Source: Bacteroidales bacterium
GTDB lineage: Bacteria; Bacteroidota; Bacteroidia; Bacteroidales; FEN-979
Direction of reading: 5' to 3'
Assembly (NCBI GenBank): GCA_023229525.1
Contig: JALNZC010000060.1
Location: 1-17,016 of the forward strand
DNA: 17,016 nucleotides
In this document: positions 1 through 7,286 of the stretch, piece after piece
How the letters are laid out: each line of letters starts with the position of its first letter
Position numbering within the stretch: position 1 is the first letter of the stretch
The notes under the pieces: generated by a model
The model's database searches: none
What the model was told of the DNA's origin: nothing
The model's input: only the letters and a program-made list of their open reading frames with translations
Made by a program: the position numbers and the translations under genes

Positions 1-45
1 CATTTCACCATTTCACCATCTCACCATTTCACCATCTCACCATCT
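1..45. repeat. 8-bp tandem repeat upstream of thyA
   Basis: Five consecutive 8-base units alternate between CATTTCAC and CATCTCAC (order T,T,C,T,C at the fourth base), followed by a partial unit CATCT and then AAAGT directly before the thyA ATG at 51. The array runs off the left edge, so its full length is unknown. It fills the whole visible thyA leader. It is too short and lacks the unique spacers needed for a CRISPR array. No function can be assigned. It may be a variable-number repeat in the 5' untranslated region or an intergenic microsatellite-like element. Confidence 0.9.
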
Positions 46-50
46 AAAGT

Positions 51-845
51 ATGAGACAATATCTTGACCTGCTTGATTTTGTTTTGAAAAATGGGGTTCA
101 TAAAAAAGACCGTACCGGTACCGGGACAATCAGTGTATTTGGTTACCAGATGCGATTCGATCTGAGAGAAAGTTTTCCACTGCTGACAACTAAAAAAATA
201 CATCTCCGGTCAATTATTCACGAACTGTTGTGGTTCCTGATGGGATCAACCAATATTAAATATCTTAATGAAAACAAAGTCACCATCTGGAATGAGTGGG
301 CTGATGAAAATGGTGACCTGGGACCGATATACGGTTATCAGTGGCGTTCATGGCCGGGATCCGATGGTTCTTCTGTTGACCAGATCAGCCGTGCCGTCGA
401 ATCGATTATAGCAAACCCCGATTCACGCCGGCATATCGTAAGTGCATGGAATGTCGGAGATCTGGATAAGATGGCGTTACCTCCGTGTCATCTATTGTTT
501 CAGTATTATGTTGCAAACGATGAACTTTCCTGTTTACTTTATCAGCGAAGTTGTGACATCTTTCTTGGAATTCCATTTAACATCGCATCGTATGCTTTGT
601 TGACCATGATGATGGCCCAGGTAACGGGTTTGAAACCAGGTACATTCATACATACCCTGGGAGATGCCCATATTTATAACAATCACCTGGACCAGGTAAA
701 ACTTCAGTTAACCCGTCAACCTCTTGCACCACCTGTGATGATGATTAACCCGGATGTGAAAGACATCGATAAATTCCAGTACGAAGATTTTCAACTGACA
801 GGATACCAGTCACATCCACACATCAAGGGTGAAATTGCCGTTTAA
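51..845 (+). CDS. thyA: Thymidylate synthase
   Basis: This cytoplasmic enzyme methylates dUMP to dTMP using 5,10-methylene-tetrahydrofolate and releases dihydrofolate. The protein is 264 residues, the same length as E. coli ThyA, and the key residues fall at E. coli positions: Arg21, Glu58, the nucleophile Cys146 in LPPCH, Arg166 in QRSCD, Asp169, Asn177 in the IPFNIASY motif, and His207 and Tyr209 in the HIYNNH stretch. No catalytic residue is missing. The ATG at 51 gives the family N-terminus. The folA start lies 10 nt after the stop, so the two are almost certainly co-transcribed, which fits because DHFR recycles the dihydrofolate made here. No clear promoter or Shine-Dalgarno sequence is visible in the short repeat-filled leader. 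Confidence 0.98.
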   Translation: MRQYLDLLDFVLKNGVHKKDRTGTGTISVFGYQMRFDLRESFPLLTTKKIHLRSIIHELLWFLMGSTNIKYLNENKVTIWNEWADENGDLGPIYGYQWRSWPGSDGSSVDQISRAVESIIANPDSRRHIVSAWNVGDLDKMALPPCHLLFQYYVANDELSCLLYQRSCDIFLGIPFNIASYALLTMMMAQVTGLKPGTFIHTLGDAHIYNNHLDQVKLQLTRQPLAPPVMMINPDVKDIDKFQYEDFQLTGYQSHPHIKGEIAV

Positions 846-855
846 TCCGACGATT

Positions 856-1344
856 ATGATTTCCATCATTGTAGCCATAGCTGACAACCTTGCCATTGGG
901 AAAAACAATGACCTGTTGTGGCGTTTACCGGCTGATCTTAAAAGGTTCAAAAAAATCACCAGCGGGCACCCGGTGATTATGGGGAAACGGACATTTGAAT
1001 CATTACCCCGACGACCGCTTCCCAACCGACCCAATATCGTGATCACCGATATTCCCGGTGAAGAGTTTGAAGGTTGCGAAATGGCATACTCTGTCGTTGA
1101 CGCTATTGCAAAATGCAATCCGGGCGAAGAAACATTTATCATCGGAGGTGCTTCTGTTTATCGGCAATTTTTACCATACGCCGACCGCCTTTACCTGACG
1201 CGAATCCATAAATTTTTTGAAGGAGACGCCTTCTTCCCGGAAATTGATTTTTCACAATGGATCACCAATTCAATTTCAGAAACTTTTGAGGATGAAACGG
1301 GCGGTTTTTCTTTCAATTATGAGATTTACGACAGGAAGAAATAA
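856..1344 (+). CDS. folA: Dihydrofolate reductase
   Basis: The enzyme reduces dihydrofolate to tetrahydrofolate with NADPH and is the metabolic partner of the upstream thymidylate synthase. The protein is 162 residues, normal for chromosomal DHFR. It has the N-terminal strand MISIIVAIADNLAIGKNN, Trp22, the catalytic acid Asp27 in LPADLKRFK, the NADPH-binding MGKRTFESL (43-50), Arg58 in LPNRPN, the FIIGGASVY motif (about 94-102) and the FEGDAFFP stretch near the C-terminus. I chose the ATG at 856. A longer frame opens with GTG at 829 inside thyA, but it adds nine residues the family lacks. The gene sits 10 nt behind thyA and ends 7 nt before the stop of the converging gene at 1352. Confidence 0.97.
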   Translation: MISIIVAIADNLAIGKNNDLLWRLPADLKRFKKITSGHPVIMGKRTFESLPRRPLPNRPNIVITDIPGEEFEGCEMAYSVVDAIAKCNPGEETFIIGGASVYRQFLPYADRLYLTRIHKFFEGDAFFPEIDFSQWITNSISETFEDETGGFSFNYEIYDRKK

Positions 1345-1351
1345 CCCAGGA

Positions 1352-2632
1352 TCAGGTCTTGCGTTTTTCTTTTTTTGCTGCCGGAAATAAAACATTGTTG
1401 AGGATCAACCGGTATCCCGGAGAATTGGGATGCAGATTTAAATCTGTAGGAGGATCCCCGACAAGGTGCTGGTAATCTTCAGGATCATGTCCCCCGAGAA
1501 AAGTCCAGGTACCTTTTCCGAAATCGCCATGAATATAGCGTGCTTCATTCAGTGATTTTGTTTCACCCAGGATAATCACATTCGATTTAATATATTTTTT
1601 GTTGAAAGCGGTGGTCTGTCCCATAAATCCGTGGATAAGCGTCTCGTGATCCTGACATAACATGCTGGGAACCTGATCCCATTTGGCAGAAAATTCAAAA
1701 AGGGTGAAAAAATCATTTTCCCTGGTAATATTTTTCGGTCTTGTTTCCGTGACATCAATGGAAGAAATTTCATATTCATAGGGATTGGTGCTGATGGTGA
1801 AATTTTCAAAAGCAAAACAATTCCCAAAATTCAGTTTTGATTGGGCGTTGGGATCCATGGGATCCCCGTCAAACATAACATCACAAATATCGACCCCATC
1901 AGCAGCCAAAGCGACATCATAACTGTCGGGGGCCGAGCACATGGAAAAAAGGTAGCCACCGCCGGCTACAAAATCACGAATTTTTTTCGCTACCGAAAGT
2001 TTCATCTGCGACACTTTCGTAAACCCCAGTTTTTGTGCAGTCTCTTCCTGTACAGCTACATCTGTTTGATACCATGGATAATTTTTATATGCTGCCCAAA
2101 ACTTGCCATATTGTCCGGTAAAATCCTCATGGTGTAAATGCAACCAATCATAGAGCGGCAATACACCGGTTATAATCTCTTCATCATAGATAACATCATA
2201 AGGGATTTCAGCATAGGACAAAACAAGGGTGACTGCATCGTCCCATGGAAGCTTGTTTTTTGGAGAATAGACGGCAATTTTTGGTGCCTTATGCAGTTTA
2301 ATTTGCTCCATGTTGACCTGTGGATTGGCGATCTCTTGGAAAATAGATGAGGCCTGAACATCTGCAATTACCTGAAAACTCACCCCCCTTATAATGCACT
2401 CTTCCTCCAGCTGTTTGGCATATTGAAAAATAAAACTTCCACCGCGGTAATTGAGAAGCCAGTCAACCTCAACCTCTTTCTTTAAAACCCAGTAGGCAAT
2501 ACCATAGGCTTTCAGATGGTTTTTCTGGGTTTCATCCATCGGAATTAGCAGGTAAGCCGCATGTACGGTATGAAGAAAGAAAAAAAGAAGTAAAAAAAGA
2601 AGAAGACCCGTTTTCTTAAAAGGGTGTTTCAT
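1352..2632 (-). CDS. Secreted GATase-like protein of unknown function
   Basis: The 426-residue protein starts with a typical signal peptide (MKHPFKKTG, a Leu/Phe-rich core, then a cleavage site near HTVHA), so it is probably exported to the periplasm. The body looks like the class I glutamine amidotransferase-like fold: a Gly-rich turn FVAGGGYLFSMCSAP around residues 225-240, and a C-terminal GKGTWTFLGGHDPEDYQH segment. From memory, close relatives in Bacteroidota are often named asparagine synthetase B. This protein has neither an N-terminal catalytic Cys nor an ATP-pyrophosphatase domain, so that name is unlikely to be correct. I chose the ATG at 2632. The frame could open five codons upstream (MMMTN), but the signal peptide begins best at MKHP. 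It overlaps the 3' end of dnaB by 17 nt, suggesting one transcript. The true substrate is unknown. Confidence 0.85.
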   Translation of the reverse strand: MKHPFKKTGLLLFLLLFFFLHTVHAAYLLIPMDETQKNHLKAYGIAYWVLKKEVEVDWLLNYRGGSFIFQYAKQLEEECIIRGVSFQVIADVQASSIFQEIANPQVNMEQIKLHKAPKIAVYSPKNKLPWDDAVTLVLSYAEIPYDVIYDEEIITGVLPLYDWLHLHHEDFTGQYGKFWAAYKNYPWYQTDVAVQEETAQKLGFTKVSQMKLSVAKKIRDFVAGGGYLFSMCSAPDSYDVALAADGVDICDVMFDGDPMDPNAQSKLNFGNCFAFENFTISTNPYEYEISSIDVTETRPKNITRENDFFTLFEFSAKWDQVPSMLCQDHETLIHGFMGQTTAFNKKYIKSNVIILGETKSLNEARYIHGDFGKGTWTFLGGHDPEDYQHLVGDPPTDLNLHPNSPGYRLILNNVLFPAAKKEKRKT

Positions 2633-4124
2633 GTTTGTCATCATCATCCATTTTCGACATCACGGTACGGGTACGCACGGAACCATCAAACGATGAATTT
2701 ACGGGAATAGTGTTGGTGGATGAATATTCCATTTCCACATCTACAAATTTGGCATATTTGGAGATAAATCTCAGACGAACATCTTTGAGCGGGCCGTTTC
2801 GGTTCTTGGCAATATTGACTTCTGCAACCCCGGAGGTGGAATCACCTGATTCATCCACATCAATTTTATAATATTCGGGGCGATAAATAAATAACACCAT
2901 ATCGGCATCCTGTTCGATGGAACCTGATTCACGCAAGTCTGAAAGGATAGGTTTGGCCGCGGCAGAGCGTTTCTCGGGGGCACGGCTTAACTGCGATAAA
3001 GCAATTACAGGAATATTCAATTCCTTGGCAAGTGATTTAAGCGCCCTTGAAATACTGCTGATTTCCTGTTCACGGTTGCCACGTGCATCCTGGTTCCCCT
3101 GCATCAACTGGAGGTAATCGACAATGATCATTTGAACATCGTGATGGGCTTTTAGCCGGCGACATTTGGCACGCAGGTCAAAGATCGATAAGGCTGCCGT
3201 ATCATCGATATATAACGGGGCATCGACCAGGGAAGATATGCGGGTATTCAATTGGGTCCATTCATGCTCTTCCATAATACCGCGTCGCAGTTTTTCCTGC
3301 GGAATTTCAGTTTCACTCGAAATCAAACGGGTAACCAACTGGATCGAGGACATTTCAAGAGAAAATACGGCAACCGGTTTTTTAAAATCAACAGCTGCAT
3401 TGCGGGCCATGGTAAGTGCAAAAGCTGTTTTTCCCATCCCTGGCCGCGAAGCAACAATGATCAGATCCGATTTTTGCCAACCGGAGGTGACCCGGTCGAG
3501 TTCGGTAAAACCTGAACCGACACCACGCAATTGACCTTCATGCTGCCGTCCTGCCACGATCTCTTTGATTGCCTCCTTGATAATGGACTGCATATCCATG
3601 TAAGATTTTCCGATACTGCTTTCACTGATAGAAAACAACCCGTTTTCGGCCCGGTCAAGAAGGTCAAAAACATCCGTGGTATCTTCATACGCATCTTTTA
3701 TGATACCTGAAGAAACCCGGATCAATTCCCGCTGTATGTATTTCTGAAGAATGATCCTAGAATGAAATTCGATATTGGCTGCCGAAGCTACCCGGTTTGT
3801 GAGCATCGTGATATAGTAAGGGCCTCCGACAATTTCGAGTTCACCTGTTTTACGCAACGCTTCAGTAACCGTAAGAATATCCACGGGTTCATTTTGAGCA
3901 AATAACCGTTGAATAGCTGAAAAGATCAACTGATGATTTTCCTTGTAAAAAACATCGGGCTTCAACACTTCAATCACTTCTGCCAACCGGTCATTTTCAA
4001 GCATCATAGCTCCAAGCACAGCTTCTTCAAGATCGGTAGCCTGTGGAGGTAGTTTCCCATGTTCAAAAACCGTTTCGTTCAACAGGGGTTTTCGGTTCCG
4101 TTTTCGTGCAGTCTGATCTTCCAT
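2616..4124 (-). CDS. dnaB: Replicative DNA helicase DnaB
   Basis: The hexameric helicase unwinds DNA 5'-3' at the replication fork, loads with DnaC-type or other loaders and interacts with primase. At 502 residues it is a normal length. The N-terminal primase-interacting domain (about 27-130) starts with LPPQATDLEEAVLGAMM. The RecA-like domain has Walker A SRPGMGKT (226-233, Lys232), the catalytic Glu257 in FSLEMS, Walker B IIVDYLQLM (Asp336), ALSQLSR (375-381) and the arginine-finger motif RESGSIEQDAD around Arg399. Walker A is uninterrupted, so there is no intein. A short acidic tail (DDDDKHETPF) follows the core. A TAnnTTTG match (TACTTTTG on the minus strand, 4136-4129) lies only 4 nt upstream of the ATG. 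The downstream GATase-like gene overlaps it. Confidence 0.98.
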   Translation of the reverse strand: MEDQTARKRNRKPLLNETVFEHGKLPPQATDLEEAVLGAMMLENDRLAEVIEVLKPDVFYKENHQLIFSAIQRLFAQNEPVDILTVTEALRKTGELEIVGGPYYITMLTNRVASAANIEFHSRIILQKYIQRELIRVSSGIIKDAYEDTTDVFDLLDRAENGLFSISESSIGKSYMDMQSIIKEAIKEIVAGRQHEGQLRGVGSGFTELDRVTSGWQKSDLIIVASRPGMGKTAFALTMARNAAVDFKKPVAVFSLEMSSIQLVTRLISSETEIPQEKLRRGIMEEHEWTQLNTRISSLVDAPLYIDDTAALSIFDLRAKCRRLKAHHDVQMIIVDYLQLMQGNQDARGNREQEISSISRALKSLAKELNIPVIALSQLSRAPEKRSAAAKPILSDLRESGSIEQDADMVLFIYRPEYYKIDVDESGDSTSGVAEVNIAKNRNGPLKDVRLRFISKYAKFVDVEMEYSSTNTIPVNSSFDGSVRTRTVMSKMDDDDKHETPF

Positions 4125-4128
4125 GCTC

Positions 4129-4161
4129 CAAAAGTAGGGCTATTCCTTTTCCCTTATTCAA
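4129..4161 (-). promoter_or_regulatory. Candidate dnaB promoter
   Basis: On the minus strand, TACTTTTG (4136-4129) matches the Bacteroidota -7 element TAnnTTTG exactly, and a TTG (4161-4159) lies 22 nt upstream as a possible -33 element. If used, transcription would start within a few bases of the dnaB ATG at 4124, giving a leaderless or nearly leaderless mRNA. A six-base match is expected by chance several times in 17 kb on two strands, so only the position right before the gene supports it. Confidence 0.35.
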
Positions 4162-4249
4162 TTTGTCCCGAGTTTTTTTATCAACAAAAGAAAACGGAAT
4201 GCCGCAGATGTATTTAATTAAATTCTACTTTTACATAACACTTTCCGTC

Positions 4250-4738
4250 ATGAAGTATCTTTTCGGATCTCTTATTTTATCTCTGTTAGTTGGACATATC
4301 TATGCCCAGAAGACCCTGATGGTTGAGAAGATCGGAACACTCAGGAAATATTATTACCACGTTGGCGATCCGATGAAACTTAAGGTATCAAAACAGGATA
4401 CTTTGTTGCGCGGTAAGTTGTGGAGTTTAGGCGATTCAATGATCTACATTGCTGAACTACGCCCCTTCGAGGTTCACCTGAAGGATGTCGGATCGGTATA
4501 TAAAAAGTTTGCATTTCCCAGGAGGTTGGGCAAAATGTTAATTTTCGGCTCAGCAGGGATTTTCGGGATTATCGTCGTCGATCACCTGATAAACAATGAA
4601 CCTGTTTTTACCCCCGACCTTTTTATCATTGCAGGATCAACAATGGGCGCTGGCCTGATATCGCTGTCACTCTCCCAGAAGAGATGCAGGATTGGAAATA
4701 CCTGGAAGTTGAAAATACTCAATATCCGGGTTTTTTAG
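4250..4738 (+). CDS. Small exported protein with two hydrophobic helices, unknown function
   Basis: The protein has 162 residues. It has a clear signal peptide (MKYLFGSLILSLLVGHIYAQ), then a soluble part of about 80 residues with a KYYYHVGDPMKLKV segment, then two hydrophobic stretches (around 98-115 and 124-142) followed by a basic tail. It would sit in the inner membrane or be held there with the middle part in the periplasm. I chose the ATG at 4250. The same frame stays open upstream to 4043, but that part overlaps dnaB antisense and would bury the signal peptide. A TACTTTTA box (4226-4233) is a five-of-six match to TAnnTTTG. The TAG stop overlaps the PNP stop codon on the other strand. 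I do not recognise a named family. It resembles short hypothetical proteins common in Bacteroidota. Confidence 0.8.
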   Translation: MKYLFGSLILSLLVGHIYAQKTLMVEKIGTLRKYYYHVGDPMKLKVSKQDTLLRGKLWSLGDSMIYIAELRPFEVHLKDVGSVYKKFAFPRRLGKMLIFGSAGIFGIIVVDHLINNEPVFTPDLFIIAGSTMGAGLISLSLSQKRCRIGNTWKLKILNIRVF

Positions 4739-5556
4739 ACCCCTTCCTCAATAGCCAGCATTTTTTTTATGATCCGCGTCATCACCGGTTCTGCCACACT
4801 TGCAGCGTCGATCACATGTTTATGCGAAATCTCGACAATCTTTCCCGGAACTCCCAGATCAGAAATAATGGAAACGGCAAAACAATTTAATCCCATATGA
4901 CGGGCAGCGATCACCTCCGGAACAGTAGACATCCCTACGGCATCAGCTCCGATTGTCCGGATATACCGGTACTCGGCTGGCGTTTCATATGTAGGCCCCG
5001 ATACAGCAGCATAAACACCCTTGCGTAACCGGATTCCTTCCTGCTCAGCAATCTGGAGTGCTTTTTTAATCAGGCTTTTATCATACGCTTTACTCATGTC
5101 GGGGAAACGTGTACCGATGGAATCGTCATTTTTTCCAATCAGCGGATTATCCTTCATCAGGTTCAGATGATCCTCGATAACCATGATATCCCCTACTTCA
5201 TAATCTGGATTTAATCCGCCACTGGCATTGGATAAAATGAGCAAACGGATCCCCAGGAATTTCATTACATAAACCGGAAAGGATAACTCCTTCATCGTAT
5301 ATCCCTCATAATAATGAAACCTGCCTTGCATCGCGACTATGTTCTTCCCACTCATCGTTCCGAATATCAGCTGCCCGTGATGACCGTCGACTGTCGAGAC
5401 AGGAAAATTCGGGATAAGCTCATACGGAATGGTATGATGGACATCAATTTCGTGGATCAGGCCGCCAAGACCGGTACCCAGAATAATCCCTACTTCAGGT
5501 TTCTCCGTGATCCGGGATTTAAGAAATTCACTGGTTTCGTTTATTTTTTCCAACAT
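4735..5556 (-). CDS. punA: Purine nucleoside phosphorylase (trimeric type)
   Basis: The enzyme splits purine (deoxy)nucleosides with phosphate to base plus (deoxy)ribose-1-phosphate in purine salvage. The 273-residue length and motifs match the trimeric PNP family: GTGLG (27-31), DGHHGQ (58-62), the GRFHYYEGY phosphate/ribose loop (78-86), NASGG (110-114), SGPTYETPAE with the base-binding Glu191, and GMSTVPE (208-214). At the position of human Asn243, the base-discriminating residue, I align Asp233 (VSIISDLG). That resembles methylthioadenosine phosphorylases and may broaden the substrate range. Its start overlaps the end of lpxK by 29 nt, so it is translated from the same message. The symbol is given by homology; relatives are also called deoD or pnp. 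Confidence 0.94.
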   Translation of the reverse strand: MLEKINETSEFLKSRITEKPEVGIILGTGLGGLIHEIDVHHTIPYELIPNFPVSTVDGHHGQLIFGTMSGKNIVAMQGRFHYYEGYTMKELSFPVYVMKFLGIRLLILSNASGGLNPDYEVGDIMVIEDHLNLMKDNPLIGKNDDSIGTRFPDMSKAYDKSLIKKALQIAEQEGIRLRKGVYAAVSGPTYETPAEYRYIRTIGADAVGMSTVPEVIAARHMGLNCFAVSIISDLGVPGKIVEISHKHVIDAASVAEPVMTRIIKKMLAIEEGV

Positions 5557-6595
5557 AGTTTAATATCTCATTGTCAAATAGTTTTCTATCATTTCCATGA
5601 AAATCGATTTCAATCGGGACGTAAAATAACGGCAGTTTTTTGAATTTAGTGCAAATCTCCGGTATTTTTAACCGCATAATATCTTTCTCGGTTGTCACCA
5701 TGATTTTTTTCTGTGTCGGCAGATCTTCGAATTTTCTTTTGATGATATCAATGTCTTTTTCAACATAGGAATGGTGGTCAGAAAATTTAAGGACGACAAG
5801 TTCACTGCATTTTCTCTCGAGGTGTTCGCGTAAGGGATAATCATTGGCAATTCCGGTAAAAAGCAATATCGCTGTCACTTTAAGCGGATATTGTGAATTT
5901 TCCGCATCCTGAAAAGGAACAGGCTCCCCATATTTTATAAAAGAAAAATAAATCCTTTGATGTGGTTCGGGACGTAAATCCTCGAGAATTCTTCTTTTCG
6001 TAATCGGCGAAAAAATTTTTGGTGTCTTGGTCACGATGATCATATCCGCACGGCGGGCTCCTGATCTGAATTCCCGTAAGGTTCCTGAAGGAAGGACGAA
6101 ATCATCCGTATAGAGTCGGTGGTAATCCGTGAGAAGAATGGATAAACCGGCTTTGACATACCGATGTTGAAAGGCATCATCCAAAAGGATTACCTCCAAT
6201 TCCGGATATTTTTGAAGTAAAAGTCCAATTCCCCGTCTCCTTTTTTCATCAACCGCCACCTTAATATTCTCGAATTTTTTCAAATATTGAAACGGTTCAT
6301 CACCGATATACTTGACGTTCGAACGCTTTGAAGCAATAATAAAACCATCACTATCACGACCATATCCACGGCTAAGTGTTCCAATAAATGAACTTGGTTG
6401 TAACAGTCTGATCAGATATTCAACCATGGGTGTTTTACCCGTGCCACCATAAGAAAGATTGCCGACCGAAATGACCGGTTTTTCAAAGGATTCAGAATGA
6501 AGAATACCCAGGTCGAAAAAAAGATTGCGAACCTGCATGATCAGTCCATAAAGAAATGAAATAGGCGTCGAAATAACCTGAAGAAATTTTCCCAT
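5528..6595 (-). CDS. lpxK: Tetraacyldisaccharide 4'-kinase
   Basis: This inner-membrane-associated enzyme phosphorylates the 4' position of tetraacyldisaccharide-1-phosphate to make lipid IVA, the sixth step of the lipid A pathway. The 355-residue protein has an N-terminal hydrophobic/amphipathic anchor (about 5-28), the LpxK-type P-loop VGNLSYGGTGKTP (44-56), TLSRGYGR (73-80), the catalytic and metal-site DDAFQH (139-144, usually DDGFQH), the LPSGTLREF motif (168-176) and a late MVTTEKDIMRLK region. It shows that the cell makes lipid A and so has a Gram-negative outer membrane. PNP is translated from its 3' end with overlap. The leader contains a stem that could mask the start codon. A PagL-like lipid A deacylase gene lies about 10 kb away on the same strand. 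Confidence 0.96.
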   Translation of the reverse strand: MGKFLQVISTPISFLYGLIMQVRNLFFDLGILHSESFEKPVISVGNLSYGGTGKTPMVEYLIRLLQPSSFIGTLSRGYGRDSDGFIIASKRSNVKYIGDEPFQYLKKFENIKVAVDEKRRRGIGLLLQKYPELEVILLDDAFQHRYVKAGLSILLTDYHRLYTDDFVLPSGTLREFRSGARRADMIIVTKTPKIFSPITKRRILEDLRPEPHQRIYFSFIKYGEPVPFQDAENSQYPLKVTAILLFTGIANDYPLREHLERKCSELVVLKFSDHHSYVEKDIDIIKRKFEDLPTQKKIMVTTEKDIMRLKIPEICTKFKKLPLFYVPIEIDFHGNDRKLFDNEILNYVGKNKRNQ

Positions 6596-6645
6596 AGTCC
6601 AGGCACCTAAATTAATAAAAAAATAAAGAATGGATTACTGGACTA
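6595..6645 (-). promoter_or_regulatory. Inverted repeat in the lpxK leader covering the start codon
   Basis: A perfect 8-bp inverted repeat, TAGTCCAG at 6595-6602 and CTGGACTA at 6638-6645, brackets a 35-nt AT-rich stretch. On the minus-strand transcript the second arm ends in the A of the lpxK AUG, so pairing would hide the start codon. The loop is long and AT-rich and there is no U-tract, so it does not look like a terminator. It may be a translational control element or may be chance. Confidence 0.35.
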
Positions 6646-6693
6646 AAAATACGAATCCGTGTCGATCAATATTCTAAGGATGTGGAGGGAAAA

Positions 6694-7092
6694 TCAGCTG
6701 AAAATCAAAGATTCCTTGATCACATATTTAATGTTTTTAATCAACTCCGCTATTCCGAAATCAAGTTTGCTTGTTTTTAACAGATAATCAGTGGCTCCAG
6801 CTTCAAGTAGCCTTGCAGCAAGGATGGGATCATCGGAAGAGGCAAAGAAAATAACATTTATAGAAGGAGCAATTTTTTTCACTTTTCTTAAAAAATCTAA
6901 ACCTGTATAATCACCCAGATCATAATCAACGATTATAAAATCAGGGATGAGATTTTTTTGCAACCTATATATGCATTCATACCCCGATTGGAAAACGTGT
7001 ACATTTGAAAACCTGTTCACGTTCAAGTGATATTTGATCAGACTGCGGTGAATGGAATTCTTATCGACAACGAATAAAACATCAGCCTTCAT
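6694..7092 (-). CDS. Stand-alone response-regulator receiver domain protein
   Basis: The 132-residue protein is one CheY-like receiver domain with no output domain, so it would act by protein contact. By alignment to CheY, the phospho-acceptor is Asp56 in IIVDYDLG and the conserved Lys is Lys106 in YLLKTSK. The GATDYLLK segment is typical of the family. Two positions differ from the usual pattern. The first acidic pair (Asp-Asp) is reduced to Asp10-Lys11, and the switch Thr/Ser position falls on Ala84, with Ser85 and Ser86 next to it. Metal binding and phosphorylation may therefore be weakened. No histidine kinase is encoded nearby. It is flanked by about 100 bp towards lpxK and 194 bp towards the divergent Nif3 gene, so it is probably transcribed alone. 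Confidence 0.88.
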   Translation of the reverse strand: MKADVLFVVDKNSIHRSLIKYHLNVNRFSNVHVFQSGYECIYRLQKNLIPDFIIVDYDLGDYTGLDFLRKVKKIAPSINVIFFASSDDPILAARLLEAGATDYLLKTSKLDFGIAELIKNIKYVIKESLIFS

Positions 7093-7286
7093 AATGATCG
7101 ATTGAATAAAATTAACGATAGTTCAAATTTTAGAATTTTTAAAGTGCAAATGCCCCTTGTCGGATTAAACTTTTAAACAAGTTTATGAACATTTCCGAAA
7201 ATTTTTCTTGACCTAATTCAGTACCTTTACCCCGTATAAACTAGGAACAATAAATTCTACTTTGTGCTTGTTTGTAAAGAAATAAT
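7093..7286. promoter_or_regulatory. Divergent intergenic region with a 7-bp inverted repeat
   Basis: This 194-bp AT-rich gap separates the receiver gene (-) from the Nif3-like gene (+) and must carry promoters for both. The only clear structure is an inverted repeat, TAAACTT (7166-7172) and AAGTTTA (7179-7185), with a 6-nt spacer, which could be an operator-sized dyad. TACCTTTA (7222-7229) is a five-of-six match to TAnnTTTG on the plus strand but has no good upstream TTG. No gene, tRNA or terminator is visible here. Confidence 0.4.

Noticed and set aside
1..45. CRISPR-like array
   Set aside because: Units are 8 bp and directly abutting, with no unique spacers and no cas gene nearby.
829..855. 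GTG-initiated longer version of folA overlapping thyA
   Set aside because: The extra nine residues have no counterpart in DHFR. The ATG at 856 gives the standard N-terminus and Asp27 numbering.
2635..3534. Plus-strand open frames opposite dnaB
   Set aside because: They mirror the conserved dnaB coding sequence and have no family resemblance.
4043..4249. N-terminal extension of the small exported protein over dnaB
   Set aside because: It runs antisense to dnaB and would place the signal peptide in the middle of the protein. The ATG at 4250 fits better.
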